Under the pieces are notes generated by a model. The model saw only the letters and a program-made list of their open reading frames with translations, was not told the DNA's origin and did not search any database. From JAXHTH01 sp034211115 (GTDB lineage Bacteria; Planctomycetota; Phycisphaerae; Phycisphaerales; SM1A02), in contig JAXHTH010000055.1 in assembly GCA_034211115.1 (NCBI GenBank), forward strand, positions 1-6,548: a stretch of DNA of 6,548 nt, read 5' to 3'. Made by a program: the position numbers and the translations under genes. Of this stretch, positions 1 through 6,438 are shown one piece after another (the first letter of the stretch is position 1; each line of letters begins with the position of its first letter).

Positions 1-131
1 TCGATGGCGGTGTGCCGGGGATTGTCATCGAGGACGGTGACGGCGACGGCGTGATCGGCGCCGGCACTGCCGGCGGCGGGGATCAGCGCGGCGAGCACCG
101 CCAGCGACAAAAGACGCGATAGACGAATCAT
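1..131 (-). CDS. Secreted protein, N-terminal 43 residues only (cut by window edge)
   Basis: A minus-strand frame opens with ATG at 131-129 and stays open to the left edge. The start is preceded by GGAGG (plus-strand 138-142, read in reverse) with a 6-nt spacer, an excellent ribosome binding site. The encoded start is a textbook Sec signal peptide: MIRLSRLL with two arginines, a hydrophobic run (LAVLAALIPAA), and a small-residue cleavage zone around AGSAGA, giving a mature protein that begins near ADHAVAVTV. Too little is visible to assign a family. It lies 108 nt downstream of the peptidase stop on the same strand, so co-transcription is possible, but a short GC-rich stem lies between them. 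Export is well supported; function is unknown. Confidence 0.72.
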   Translation of the reverse strand, partial: MIRLSRLLSLAVLAALIPAAGSAGADHAVAVTVLDDNPRHTAI

Positions 132-190
132 GAGAGGCCTCCATGTGCGGTCCGGGTGCGATTTCGGAACCGTGGTTTTCGCGTTCGAGA

Positions 191-209
191 CCGGCCTCCT
201 CCGGGCCGG
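191..209 (-). terminator. Short GC-rich stem-loop between peptidase and next gene
   Basis: CCGGCC at 191-196 pairs perfectly with GGCCGG at 204-209 around a 7-nt loop. It lies about 30 nt past the peptidase stop on the minus strand. No T-tract follows it in that direction, so it may be a weak or Rho-assisted terminator, an mRNA 3'-end stabiliser, or chance in GC-rich DNA. Confidence 0.25.
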
Positions 210-239
210 CAGTTGCGGGACGGAACATCGATCGTCGCG

Positions 240-1739
240 TCAGGAGCAGGGCCCCCACGCGGCGAGGAGTATGAGCAGGTCGGCCACGTTGACCACGCCG
301 TCGGCATTGACGTCACCGTCGCCGGCGTTGCCCCAGTTGGCGAGCAGGGCGAGCAGATCTTCCGTATCCACATCGCCGTCGCCGTCGACGTCCGCCGGCC
401 AGACGTCGACCAGCGCCTTGATGCAGAAGTTGGCGCTGTGGTCCCAGTCCGGATCATCGAACTCGTAGTCATACAGGTCCAGCCACCCGCGGCGGGTCTG
501 GTAATAGCTCTCGCCCGGATTGGCCGCCGAGTTCACGATCGTGCGGTAGCTGCCGCCGAGCAGCACGGGGATGTCCGACGTCCGGTCGAACGGCTGCCCG
601 CCGTCGGAGAGGGTGAGACGAACGTAGAACTCATCGCCCGCCGAGCGCAGGATGCCCGCGTCGAGGTCGACGGTGTGGAATCCCGCGTAGGCGAGGGTGC
701 CCGAGGCGGAGGCGAGCACGTCGAGCAATTCGCCGCCCTCGAAGCGGGCGTACACCGTCACCGTGTAGTCCACGTCGTCGGTGGCGGTGAAGAAGCTCAC
801 GGATCGGATGAGCTCATCGTGCTCGCAGGTGAAGGCGTTGAACGCGTCGGCGCAGTCGGTCATCGTGTCGCGCCAGCCGTGATAATCGTGATAGTAGATC
901 TTGTCGTAGGCGAGAAGCTCGACGTCCTGGAAGGAGATCGCGCCCATCTGCGGCTCCTGGCAGCACCACTTGTCGTAATAGGAGATCCAGAAGTAGCCGT
1001 CGTAGCCCCACCATTCGCCCCAACTGTTCTTGACGATCCAGGCCCCGGGGCCCTCGGGCGCCTGCGTCTGCTTGTTGTCGTCCCAGCCGACGATGGCGAC
1101 CGCGTGATTGGGCAGCTCGTCGCTGGCGGGCGGCTGATAGTGGACGTAGTTCTGCATGAAGCCGCCGCTGTAGCACATGCAGGTGCCGAGGACGCCCTCG
1201 TTCATGACGGCGTACTTTATGGTGTCGATGTTGCTCAGGTCCTCGCCCGCGACGTACCACTCGATGTCGCGGGGGTAGTAGATGTGGAAGGAGGGATCCC
1301 ACCGGGGGGGCGGGTCGTTGTACGACTGGCCGTCGATGTCGCGGACCGCTCCCTCGCCGCGGGTGAGATAGGCGGCGGTGACGCGGTAGTCGCCGCCGTA
1401 GTGCACCTCCAGGCCCCCGCCGCCCGGATCATCGTCGTTGTTGAACTCGTTGAAGCCGTTCCACCAGTCCAGGTGGTACTCGGCGAGATTGGGCTCGCCT
1501 GATTCGCCGTTGTCGGCCCAGACGCCGGTCATGAGGAGGTTGCCCTCCATGGCGGCCATTGCCCCGTGCGTCCAGCACGTTCCGCCCTCCTGGCTCTTGA
1601 CGGACGTCACGTAGTTCTCCCCCCCCACATCGCGCAAATCGAAGTACGCCGGGGGATCTCCCATCGCCGCCGCGCCGGCGAGGGCGACCGCGGCGAAGGC
1701 GCCGGTCAGACAGAGTCGCTGGTGGATCGTGCTCGACAT
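240..1739 (-). CDS. Secreted C1 (papain-family) cysteine peptidase with lectin-like domain and C-terminal dockerin
   Basis: This is a 499-residue exported protease. The signal peptide is residues 1-26 (hydrophobic core AFAAVALAGAAA). The papain fold starts almost at once: YFDLRD at 32-37, oxyanion Gln50 in VKSQ, catalytic Cys55 in GGTCWTHGA, His212 in LPNHAVAIVGWDD, and Asn238 in IVKNSWGEWWGYDGYFWISY, so the triad and oxyanion residue are intact. There is no room for an I29-type propeptide. Residues about 275-445 resemble the lectin-like domain that follows bacterial C1 peptidases (YYHDYHGW, then YTVTVYARFEGG, DEFYVRLTL, and NFCIKA at the end). Residues 449-499 form two dockerin-type EF-hand loops: Asp450/452/454/461 and Asp476/Asn478/Asp480/Asp487, 26 residues apart, ending in AWGPCS. 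The likely role is extracellular or surface proteolysis, with the dockerin anchoring or docking it. A longer in-frame start (1985) adds 82 Arg/Pro-rich residues and lacks a signal peptide; it was rejected. Confidence 0.93.
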   Translation of the reverse strand: MSSTIHQRLCLTGAFAAVALAGAAAMGDPPAYFDLRDVGGENYVTSVKSQEGGTCWTHGAMAAMEGNLLMTGVWADNGESGEPNLAEYHLDWWNGFNEFNNDDDPGGGGLEVHYGGDYRVTAAYLTRGEGAVRDIDGQSYNDPPPRWDPSFHIYYPRDIEWYVAGEDLSNIDTIKYAVMNEGVLGTCMCYSGGFMQNYVHYQPPASDELPNHAVAIVGWDDNKQTQAPEGPGAWIVKNSWGEWWGYDGYFWISYYDKWCCQEPQMGAISFQDVELLAYDKIYYHDYHGWRDTMTDCADAFNAFTCEHDELIRSVSFFTATDDVDYTVTVYARFEGGELLDVLASASGTLAYAGFHTVDLDAGILRSAGDEFYVRLTLSDGGQPFDRTSDIPVLLGGSYRTIVNSAANPGESYYQTRRGWLDLYDYEFDDPDWDHSANFCIKALVDVWPADVDGDGDVDTEDLLALLANWGNAGDGDVNADGVVNVADLLILLAAWGPCS

Positions 1740-1748
1740 CAGTTGTTT

Positions 1749-1753
1749 CTCCT
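1749..1753 (-). promoter_or_regulatory. Ribosome binding site fixing the peptidase start
   Basis: Read on the minus strand this is AGGAG, 9 nt ahead of the ATG at 1739-1737. It decides for the 499-residue form, because the first codons after this ATG encode the signal peptide whereas the upstream extension of the frame is Arg/Pro-rich. Confidence 0.75.
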
Positions 1754-2009
1754 TCGGATCAGGGCCGGCCGTGCGGCCGCGGGCGTGGTGGTTGCTCGAC
1801 GGGACATCCGGAGTCGCCCGCATGGGACAGCGAGAGCCCGCTCCGTCGACGGCGCTTCGGGCCACGACGGACGGACCCGGCCTCGGCGATGCCGTCCTTC
1901 CTGCAGATGGGCGCCTCCTCTTTCGTTTCCTCCGGCACGGGGACCCCTCCCGCCCGCGTTCTTCCCGGCAGGCGGGCCGTGCCAACCCGAGTTTCGGACT
2001 CCGAAGTCC

Positions 2010-2038
2010 ATTGTCATCCGATATTCAGGGCCGGTCAA
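2010..2038 (-). promoter_or_regulatory. Sigma70-like promoter reading toward the peptidase
   Basis: On the minus strand TTGACC (plus-strand 2033-2038) is followed by exactly 17 nt and then GACAAT (2010-2015), matching TTGACA and TATAAT at 5/6 and 4/6 positions. Transcription would start near 2003, leaving a leader of about 260 nt before the peptidase ATG. A strikingly similar element lies at 6439-6466 on the plus strand, which raises confidence that it is a real housekeeping-type promoter. Confidence 0.45.
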
Positions 2039-2270
2039 GATGAAATCCCCATCCCGCGCCCAATCCCCGAGGCCGCGCGCGGGGCCCGCTCGCCGCCGAA
2101 TCGCCCGATAAACCGACCTCCCGAGGCGGTTTCCCTCTTCCGTCCGGCTCTCCCGCCCGCTATTCTGGGTCTGCCGCGGGGCACGGCAGGAGGAGAAAGT
2201 CATCATCGCGGACCCCAGAACAGCACCAGCCCGGCCGGACGTGAAGGCCTGATCCGGCGCCCCCGAGCGG

Positions 2271-2331
2271 CCGGAGGAGGAGGCGGCGCGCGGCGCCATC
2301 CGCGCGGCCGCAGGCCGCCTCCCCCTTCCGG
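2271..2331 (+). repeat. Long imperfect inverted repeat (hairpin) in the leader of the NIDO gene
   Basis: The left arm 2271-2287 pairs with the right arm 2314-2331 through 16 Watson-Crick pairs with one A-C mismatch (2278/2323) and one bulged T (2326). Inside it, GCGCGG at 2288-2293 pairs with CCGCGC at 2300-2305 around the loop CGCCAT. The hairpin ends 57 nt before the ATG and 43 nt before the AGGAG at 2375-2379. It could be an mRNA leader structure acting on translation or stability, or an attenuator; no T-tract follows on either strand. Confidence 0.55.
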
Positions 2332-2388
2332 ATTCGACGCGCCGTCCCCGCGCCGCGTTGTGCCTGTTCGACAGAGGAGAAGAAGGCA

Positions 2389-4794
2389 ATGCACCCCGGA
2401 GAGGTCACCAACCGCTGGCATCCATTGATCGGACTCGCTTTGTTCACGGCCCTGCTGCTCGCCGGCCCCGGCCGCGCCGCGGCGGCCGACCTCGAGGGCC
2501 CCAAGCCACCGGGGCAGGAGGGACGGAACGTTCTCAACGGTGGCCGGCAGGATTGTGAGGGCGATCCGGCCAACCTTCTCTATCCCCTCGACGGCACCTA
2601 CGTCCTCGTCGACTTCTACGGCGACGGCTGCACCGGCTCCGGCTGCGCGGAGGGATCCGACCAGCACAACGACGATGACTCGGCCACCGTCGACCTGCCG
2701 TTCACGTTCGACATGTACGGCGATCTGTACACCACCTGCTACGTGAACAACAACGGCAACATCTCCTTCGGCACCTACTACTCCACCTTCACCGCCACCG
2801 GATTTCCCGACGACGAGTACATCATGATCGCGCCGTTCTGGGGCGATGTGGACACCGGCAATCCCGCCAATTACATCGGCGACGTGTGGATGAAGTTCTT
2901 CGACTCCAACGGCGACACCAGCGACGACACGCTCGTCGTCACCTGGGACAACGTCGGGTACTACAACGAGCACGGCGACCTGCGCAACACGTTCCAGGTC
3001 GCCATCTCCGACGGCACCAATCCCGTCATGGGGCTGGGCAACAACGTCTGCTTCAGCTACGACAACATGTGCTGGACCACCGGCGACGCCTCCGGCGGGT
3101 CCGGCGGGTTCGGCGGCACCCCCGCCACCGTCGGCGTCAACCGAGGCAACGGCGTCGACTTCTTCCAGATCGGTCGCTTCGACCAACCCGGCGACGCCTA
3201 CGACGGCCCGTACGGCGACAACGACGGCATCGATTATCTCGATGACAACGGCTTCTGCTTCTCCACCGCCACCGAACTGCCCAACATCGATCCCATCCCC
3301 GTCAACTTCCCGCCCGGCAACTCGATCACCATCGACGCCTGCGCCGGCGAAGTGCTCGATCTCGACCTGCAGTTCCTCAGCCCGGAAGACGGGCAGACCA
3401 CCACCGTCGTTATCGATGATCTCGACGGCGCCCAGGCCGCGGGCCTGTCCATCGTCAACATCCCGGGCAATGTCGCCAGCATCGAGCTGGACTGGAGCCC
3501 CGATCCCGGCGACGTGGGAATCTACGTCCTTCACTTCACCGCCACCGATGACTTCAACCCGCCCGGCGTCACCGAGATCGATCTCACGATCGAGGTCATC
3601 TGCGACGAGGAGGAAGGCGACTGCACCCTGCCCGGACGCCCCGCGATGGACGGCACCGACGACCGCGTCCTGCGCGGCTACCTCGTCGCCTTCGCCGTCA
3701 ACAGCGATGGCGAGGAGATCAAGTGGAATCATCTCGCAGGCAACACGACCATCGTCAACTACCGCGACGGCTTCGCCTGGGAGTACGCCGCCTGGGCCTC
3801 GCAGGCGGTCAATCCCGTCGTCGCCCACGGCGATCCCACCGGCTTCCCCGGCGAGCTGCAACTGAACGAGCTCGAGTTCGCCCCGCCCTACAGCCGGCTT
3901 CTGATGAATTTCCAGGCGGTCGATTCCGCCGCCTTCAGCCAGGAAGGCGTCGCCCAGGTCATCTCCGACACCGACCTGACCCTCCATCCCGTCACCATCG
4001 ATCTGCGACAGGAGCACGAGCCGCCCGTCAGCACGAAGGCGAGCATGACCGTCTGGAACCAGTGGGAGGCGCAGTTCTCCGGTGCGCATCGATGCATCAC
4101 CTGCTGGGATCAGACCCTGCTGAGCTTCTACGACAGCCCCAATCACTTCTTCATCGAGTTCCTGCAGACGGATCACGGCAAGGCGCGGATCGAGGGCGAA
4201 GCGGCCGCCGCGGAATGCCCCGAGAGCGTCGACGCAGCCCTGCTCGGCGTGTCGGCCCGCCATCTCGTCTTCGACGGAGGCAGCGAATACGCCGCGGCCG
4301 GCATGAATCTTCTCGGCATGGGAAAGGAAGAGGCGGAGATTCTTTACGACGTGGAAGGTCCCCCGCCGCCGTTGCCCGGCCACGGCACCGATCCCCGGGC
4401 CCTCGACGGCCAAACCCCGATCACGGCAACTGCTCATCACGTTCCGCCGATGGGCGGCCGCGAAGACCCCTGGCAGGATCGCGCCACCGCCACGGAAAAG
4501 GGCAGCATCCTCATCTTCTCCAAGATCGAGCTGCGCTGGACCGCCGACGGACAGCTCGTGCAGGATGCCTTCGTCCAGCTCACCAACGATTACCCCGAAG
4601 ACGTCCTCGTGCAGATGTACTTCATCCACGGCGATGAGCCGCTGGACGCCGACCAGTTCGGCTGCCCCCACCCCGGCTGGAACTGGGTTGACGTGCAGAT
4701 CCCGCTCACGGCCGACCAGCCGACGTTCTGGTCGTCGCTGACCGGCCTCCCCGCCGGCGTCTCCCCGTTCACCGTCCTCGATCCGGGCCAGTGA
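2389..4794 (+). CDS. Secreted NIDO-domain protein with Ig-like segment and unrecognised C-terminal half
   Basis: This is an 801-residue exported protein. The start is supported by AGGAG at 2375-2379, 9 nt upstream, and by a signal peptide (LIGLALFTALLLAGPGRAAA, cleavage near residue 33). Residues about 100-292 match the nidogen-type NIDO pattern: YVNNNGNISFG (118-128), FPDDEYIMIAPFWGDVDTGN (139-158), DTLVVTWDNVGYY (180-192), NTFQVAISDG (200-209), ATVGVNRG (246-253), then GFCFST (288-293). Residues about 298-405 look like an Ig or cadherin-type beta-sandwich (ATDDFNPPGVTEIDLTIEV). Residues 414-801 fit no family I can name; landmarks are DRVLRGYLVAFAVN, KWNHLAG, HRCITCWDQ with a CxxC at 569-572, and a terminal module KGSILIFSKIELRW to FTVLDPG. 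NIDO domains occur in extracellular matrix and adhesion proteins, so a surface or secreted adhesive role is plausible but inferred. No dockerin or membrane anchor is visible. Confidence 0.9.
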   Translation: MHPGEVTNRWHPLIGLALFTALLLAGPGRAAAADLEGPKPPGQEGRNVLNGGRQDCEGDPANLLYPLDGTYVLVDFYGDGCTGSGCAEGSDQHNDDDSATVDLPFTFDMYGDLYTTCYVNNNGNISFGTYYSTFTATGFPDDEYIMIAPFWGDVDTGNPANYIGDVWMKFFDSNGDTSDDTLVVTWDNVGYYNEHGDLRNTFQVAISDGTNPVMGLGNNVCFSYDNMCWTTGDASGGSGGFGGTPATVGVNRGNGVDFFQIGRFDQPGDAYDGPYGDNDGIDYLDDNGFCFSTATELPNIDPIPVNFPPGNSITIDACAGEVLDLDLQFLSPEDGQTTTVVIDDLDGAQAAGLSIVNIPGNVASIELDWSPDPGDVGIYVLHFTATDDFNPPGVTEIDLTIEVICDEEEGDCTLPGRPAMDGTDDRVLRGYLVAFAVNSDGEEIKWNHLAGNTTIVNYRDGFAWEYAAWASQAVNPVVAHGDPTGFPGELQLNELEFAPPYSRLLMNFQAVDSAAFSQEGVAQVISDTDLTLHPVTIDLRQEHEPPVSTKASMTVWNQWEAQFSGAHRCITCWDQTLLSFYDSPNHFFIEFLQTDHGKARIEGEAAAAECPESVDAALLGVSARHLVFDGGSEYAAAGMNLLGMGKEEAEILYDVEGPPPPLPGHGTDPRALDGQTPITATAHHVPPMGGREDPWQDRATATEKGSILIFSKIELRWTADGQLVQDAFVQLTNDYPEDVLVQMYFIHGDEPLDADQFGCPHPGWNWVDVQIPLTADQPTFWSSLTGLPAGVSPFTVLDPGQ

Positions 4795-4832
4795 CCGGGA
4801 GCGATTCGCCGGCGGCCCCCGGCCCGCCGCGC

Positions 4833-4856
4833 GCCTGACGGCTTCGACCGTCGGGC
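4833..4856 (+). terminator. Hairpin with UUCG-type loop downstream of the NIDO gene
   Basis: GCCTGACGG at 4833-4841 pairs with CCGTCGGGC at 4848-4856 over nine base pairs, one of them a G-T wobble, closing the loop CTTCGA. It begins 38 nt after the stop codon. It lacks a T-tract, so it may end transcription with Rho, stabilise the 3' end, or act together with the second stem just downstream. Confidence 0.45.
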
Positions 4857-4860
4857 CTCG

Positions 4861-4879
4861 GACCGGTCACACGCCGGTC
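4861..4879 (+). terminator. Second hairpin after the NIDO gene
   Basis: GACCGG at 4861-4866 pairs perfectly with CCGGTC at 4874-4879 around a 7-nt loop. It sits 4 nt beyond the first hairpin, which makes a tandem arrangement. No T-run follows, so a terminator role is uncertain. Confidence 0.3.
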
Positions 4880-4994
4880 GCGGCATCATCGTTCCCATCC
4901 CGGCCCGTCCTGCCGCTAGCATACGGGCAGCGGGGCATCCGCCTGCCCGCGCGATGCGCGCGGCGACGGAGGCGGATTCCTGAGAATGCTGAAT

Positions 4995-5001
4995 GGAGGA
5001 G
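4995..5001 (+). promoter_or_regulatory. Ribosome binding site supporting a TTG start
   Basis: GGAGGAG lies 7-9 nt (depending on the core chosen) ahead of TTG at 5009-5011. The two nearby ATG triplets (4986 and 4993) are both out of frame with the gene, so TTG is the best start; it also gives a complete signal peptide. Confidence 0.7.
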
Positions 5002-5008
5002 CAGACCT

Positions 5009-6316
5009 TTGAACCCCACACTGCACGCCGGCGCCGCCGCCATCCTCGCCGCCTCCGCCGCGGCCCTCGCCCAGAACGCGACCACCCGGCCCTCATCGCA
5101 GAACCGGCTCACGCCGGCCGAGAAGGCCGCCGGTTGGACGCTGCTCTTTGACGGCCGATCCACCGATCAGTGGCGCGGCTATCGGCGCAACCGCTTCCCC
5201 GACCAGGGCTGGATCATCGAGGATGGCTGCCTGCACGTCGTCGCCGGGGGCGGCGGCGGCGATATCGTCACCGTCGATCAGTACGAGAACTTCGAGCTCG
5301 CCCTCGAGTGGAAGGTCGCCCCGAACGCCAACAGCGGCATCATGTATCGCGTCACCGAGCAGTACAACGCGCCGTGGAAGACCGGGCCCGAGTACCAGAT
5401 TCTCGATGACGCCGGCTACAACGCAAGTCCGACCGACACCCATTCCGCCGGCGCGCTCTACGACCTCTATCCCCCGGCGGAAGGCAAGACCGTTGCGCCG
5501 ACGGGCGAGTTCAACACCACCCGCATCATCATCGACCACGGCCGCCTCCAGCACTGGCTCAACGGTCGCAAGATCATCGAATGTGACCTGGACGGCGAGG
5601 AATGGAAACAACGCGTCGAGGCGAGCAAGTTCAGCGTATACGAAGGCTTCGGCGCGAATGCGAAGGGGCACATCGCCCTTCAGGATCACGGCAATGACGT
5701 CTGGTTCCGGAACATCAGGATCCGCGATCTCTCCGCCCCCATGCCCGGCGAGGTTCGACTCTTTAACGGCGAGGATCTGTCCGGATGGACCGCCTTCCTA
5801 CCCGGTGACGCCGAAATGGACGACGTGTGGTCCGTGAAAGACGGCATCCTCATCTGCACGGGAAAACCGGCCGGCTACATCCGCACCAAAGCCGACTTCA
5901 CCAACTTCGTCCTCAAACTGGACTGGCGCTTCGACCCCGTCACGAAGAAACCGGGCAACAGCGGCGTCCTTCTCCGCATGATCGGCGAGGACAAGGTATG
6001 GCCGCGCAGCGTCGAGGCCCAACTCCACAGCGGCAATGCCGGCGATTTCTGGAACATCGGCGAGTTCCCGATGAAGACCGACCCGCAGCGCACCAGAGGT
6101 CGCAACACGAAGAAGACCCACTTCGCCGAGCGGCCCGTCGGCGAGTGGAACAGCTACGAGATCATCGTTGACGGCGCATCGATCGTCCTCAACGTCAACG
6201 GCGAGACTGTCAATCAGGCCTGGGACGTCATGGAAACGCCCGGAAAGATCTGCCTTCAGTCCGAGGGGGCGGAGATCCATTTCCGAGATATCCGTCTCGC
6301 GCCGATTCCGAAATAG
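5009..6316 (+). CDS. Secreted protein with two tandem DUF1080 (3-keto-disaccharide hydrolase) domains
   Basis: This is a 435-residue protein starting at TTG, with a Sec signal peptide at residues 1-21 (AAAILAASAAALA, then Q). Two copies of the DUF1080 concanavalin-like fold follow. Domain 1 (about 42-240) has GWTLLFDGRSTDQWRGY, NSGIMYRV, GPEYQILDD, WLNGRKIIE and GHIALQDHGNDVWFRNIRIR. Domain 2 (about 247-433) has the same landmarks in order: EVRLFNGEDLSGW, NSGVLLRM, SVEAQLHSG, NVNGETVN, GKICLQSEGAEIHFRDIRL. Members of PF06439 are known or predicted to hydrolyse 3-keto-glycosides made by partner oxidoreductases; others may only bind glycans. No such oxidoreductase (GFO/IDH/MocA type) is visible here. 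One domain may be catalytic and the other a binding module, but I cannot say which. The gene is 214 bp downstream of the NIDO stop with hairpins between, so it is probably a separate unit. Confidence 0.93.
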   Translation: MNPTLHAGAAAILAASAAALAQNATTRPSSQNRLTPAEKAAGWTLLFDGRSTDQWRGYRRNRFPDQGWIIEDGCLHVVAGGGGGDIVTVDQYENFELALEWKVAPNANSGIMYRVTEQYNAPWKTGPEYQILDDAGYNASPTDTHSAGALYDLYPPAEGKTVAPTGEFNTTRIIIDHGRLQHWLNGRKIIECDLDGEEWKQRVEASKFSVYEGFGANAKGHIALQDHGNDVWFRNIRIRDLSAPMPGEVRLFNGEDLSGWTAFLPGDAEMDDVWSVKDGILICTGKPAGYIRTKADFTNFVLKLDWRFDPVTKKPGNSGVLLRMIGEDKVWPRSVEAQLHSGNAGDFWNIGEFPMKTDPQRTRGRNTKKTHFAERPVGEWNSYEIIVDGASIVLNVNGETVNQAWDVMETPGKICLQSEGAEIHFRDIRLAPIPK

Positions 6317-6343
6317 CCCGTCTCCCGCCCGAACGCTGACGAC

Positions 6344-6380
6344 CCGGGGCCTGCCGTGTCCCCGGCCGCACCCCGGCCGG
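6344..6380 (+). terminator. Overlapping GC-rich stem-loops after the DUF1080 gene
   Basis: Two mutually exclusive six-pair stems can form: CCGGGG at 6344-6349 with CCCCGG at 6360-6365, or CCGGCC at 6362-6367 with GGCCGG at 6375-6380. Both lie 28-64 nt past the stop at 6316. No T-tract is present. They resemble the T-less hairpins after the other genes here, but short GC palindromes are expected by chance at this base composition. Confidence 0.25.
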
Positions 6381-6438
6381 TGCCATGCGCGAAGAAGACC
6401 CGGTCGGCTCCCCTCGCCCGACTCAAGGCCGATTTGGC

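Larger units (their letters stand above)
1740..2388. other. Divergent intergenic region, no gene supported
   Basis: These 649 bp separate the leftward peptidase from the rightward NIDO gene. Several frames are open on both strands, but their products are Arg/Pro/Gly-rich, lack any recognisable motif and look like chance frames in GC-rich DNA. The region holds a leftward sigma70-like promoter (2010-2038), a possible rightward -10 (TATTCT, 2161-2166), an orphan Shine-Dalgarno-like AGGAGGAG at 2188-2195 with no ATG, GTG or TTG at a proper distance, and a long hairpin at 2271-2331. A looser inverted repeat (CCCGCC at 1949-1954 with GGCGGG at 1971-1976) falls in the predicted leftward leader. Confidence 0.7.

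Noticed and set aside
156..1502. A 448-codon plus-strand frame opposite the peptidase
   Set aside because: It is the antisense shadow of the peptidase, whose catalytic motifs and dockerin are unambiguous; the plus-strand product is V/A/G/D-rich with no recognisable feature.
1740..1985. An 82-codon N-terminal extension of the peptidase frame
   Set aside because: It is Arg/Pro-rich and lacks a signal peptide, while the internal ATG at 1739 has AGGAG at 9 nt and begins a clear signal peptide.
2188..2195. A strong Shine-Dalgarno-like AGGAGGAG, possibly marking a leader peptide
   Set aside because: No ATG, GTG or TTG lies 5-12 nt downstream; only ATC triplets do.
1889..2428. Open frames in the divergent intergenic region on both strands
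   Set aside because: The products are Arg/Pro/Gly-rich and low in complexity, and I found no motif in them; one overlaps the NIDO start. Stop codons are rare by chance at this GC content.
2203..4671. An 822-codon open frame on the minus strand opposite the NIDO gene
   Set aside because: Its product is dominated by V, D, G, A and E in monotonous runs, with no signal peptide or domain. This is the usual antisense shadow of a GC-rich gene, and the plus-strand frame has clear domains.
6359..6378. A direct repeat (CCCCGGCCG in two copies 2 nt apart) that might be an operator or repeat array
   Set aside because: Only two copies exist and they are pure G/C, so chance is a sufficient explanation; the palindromic reading is already covered as a possible stem-loop.
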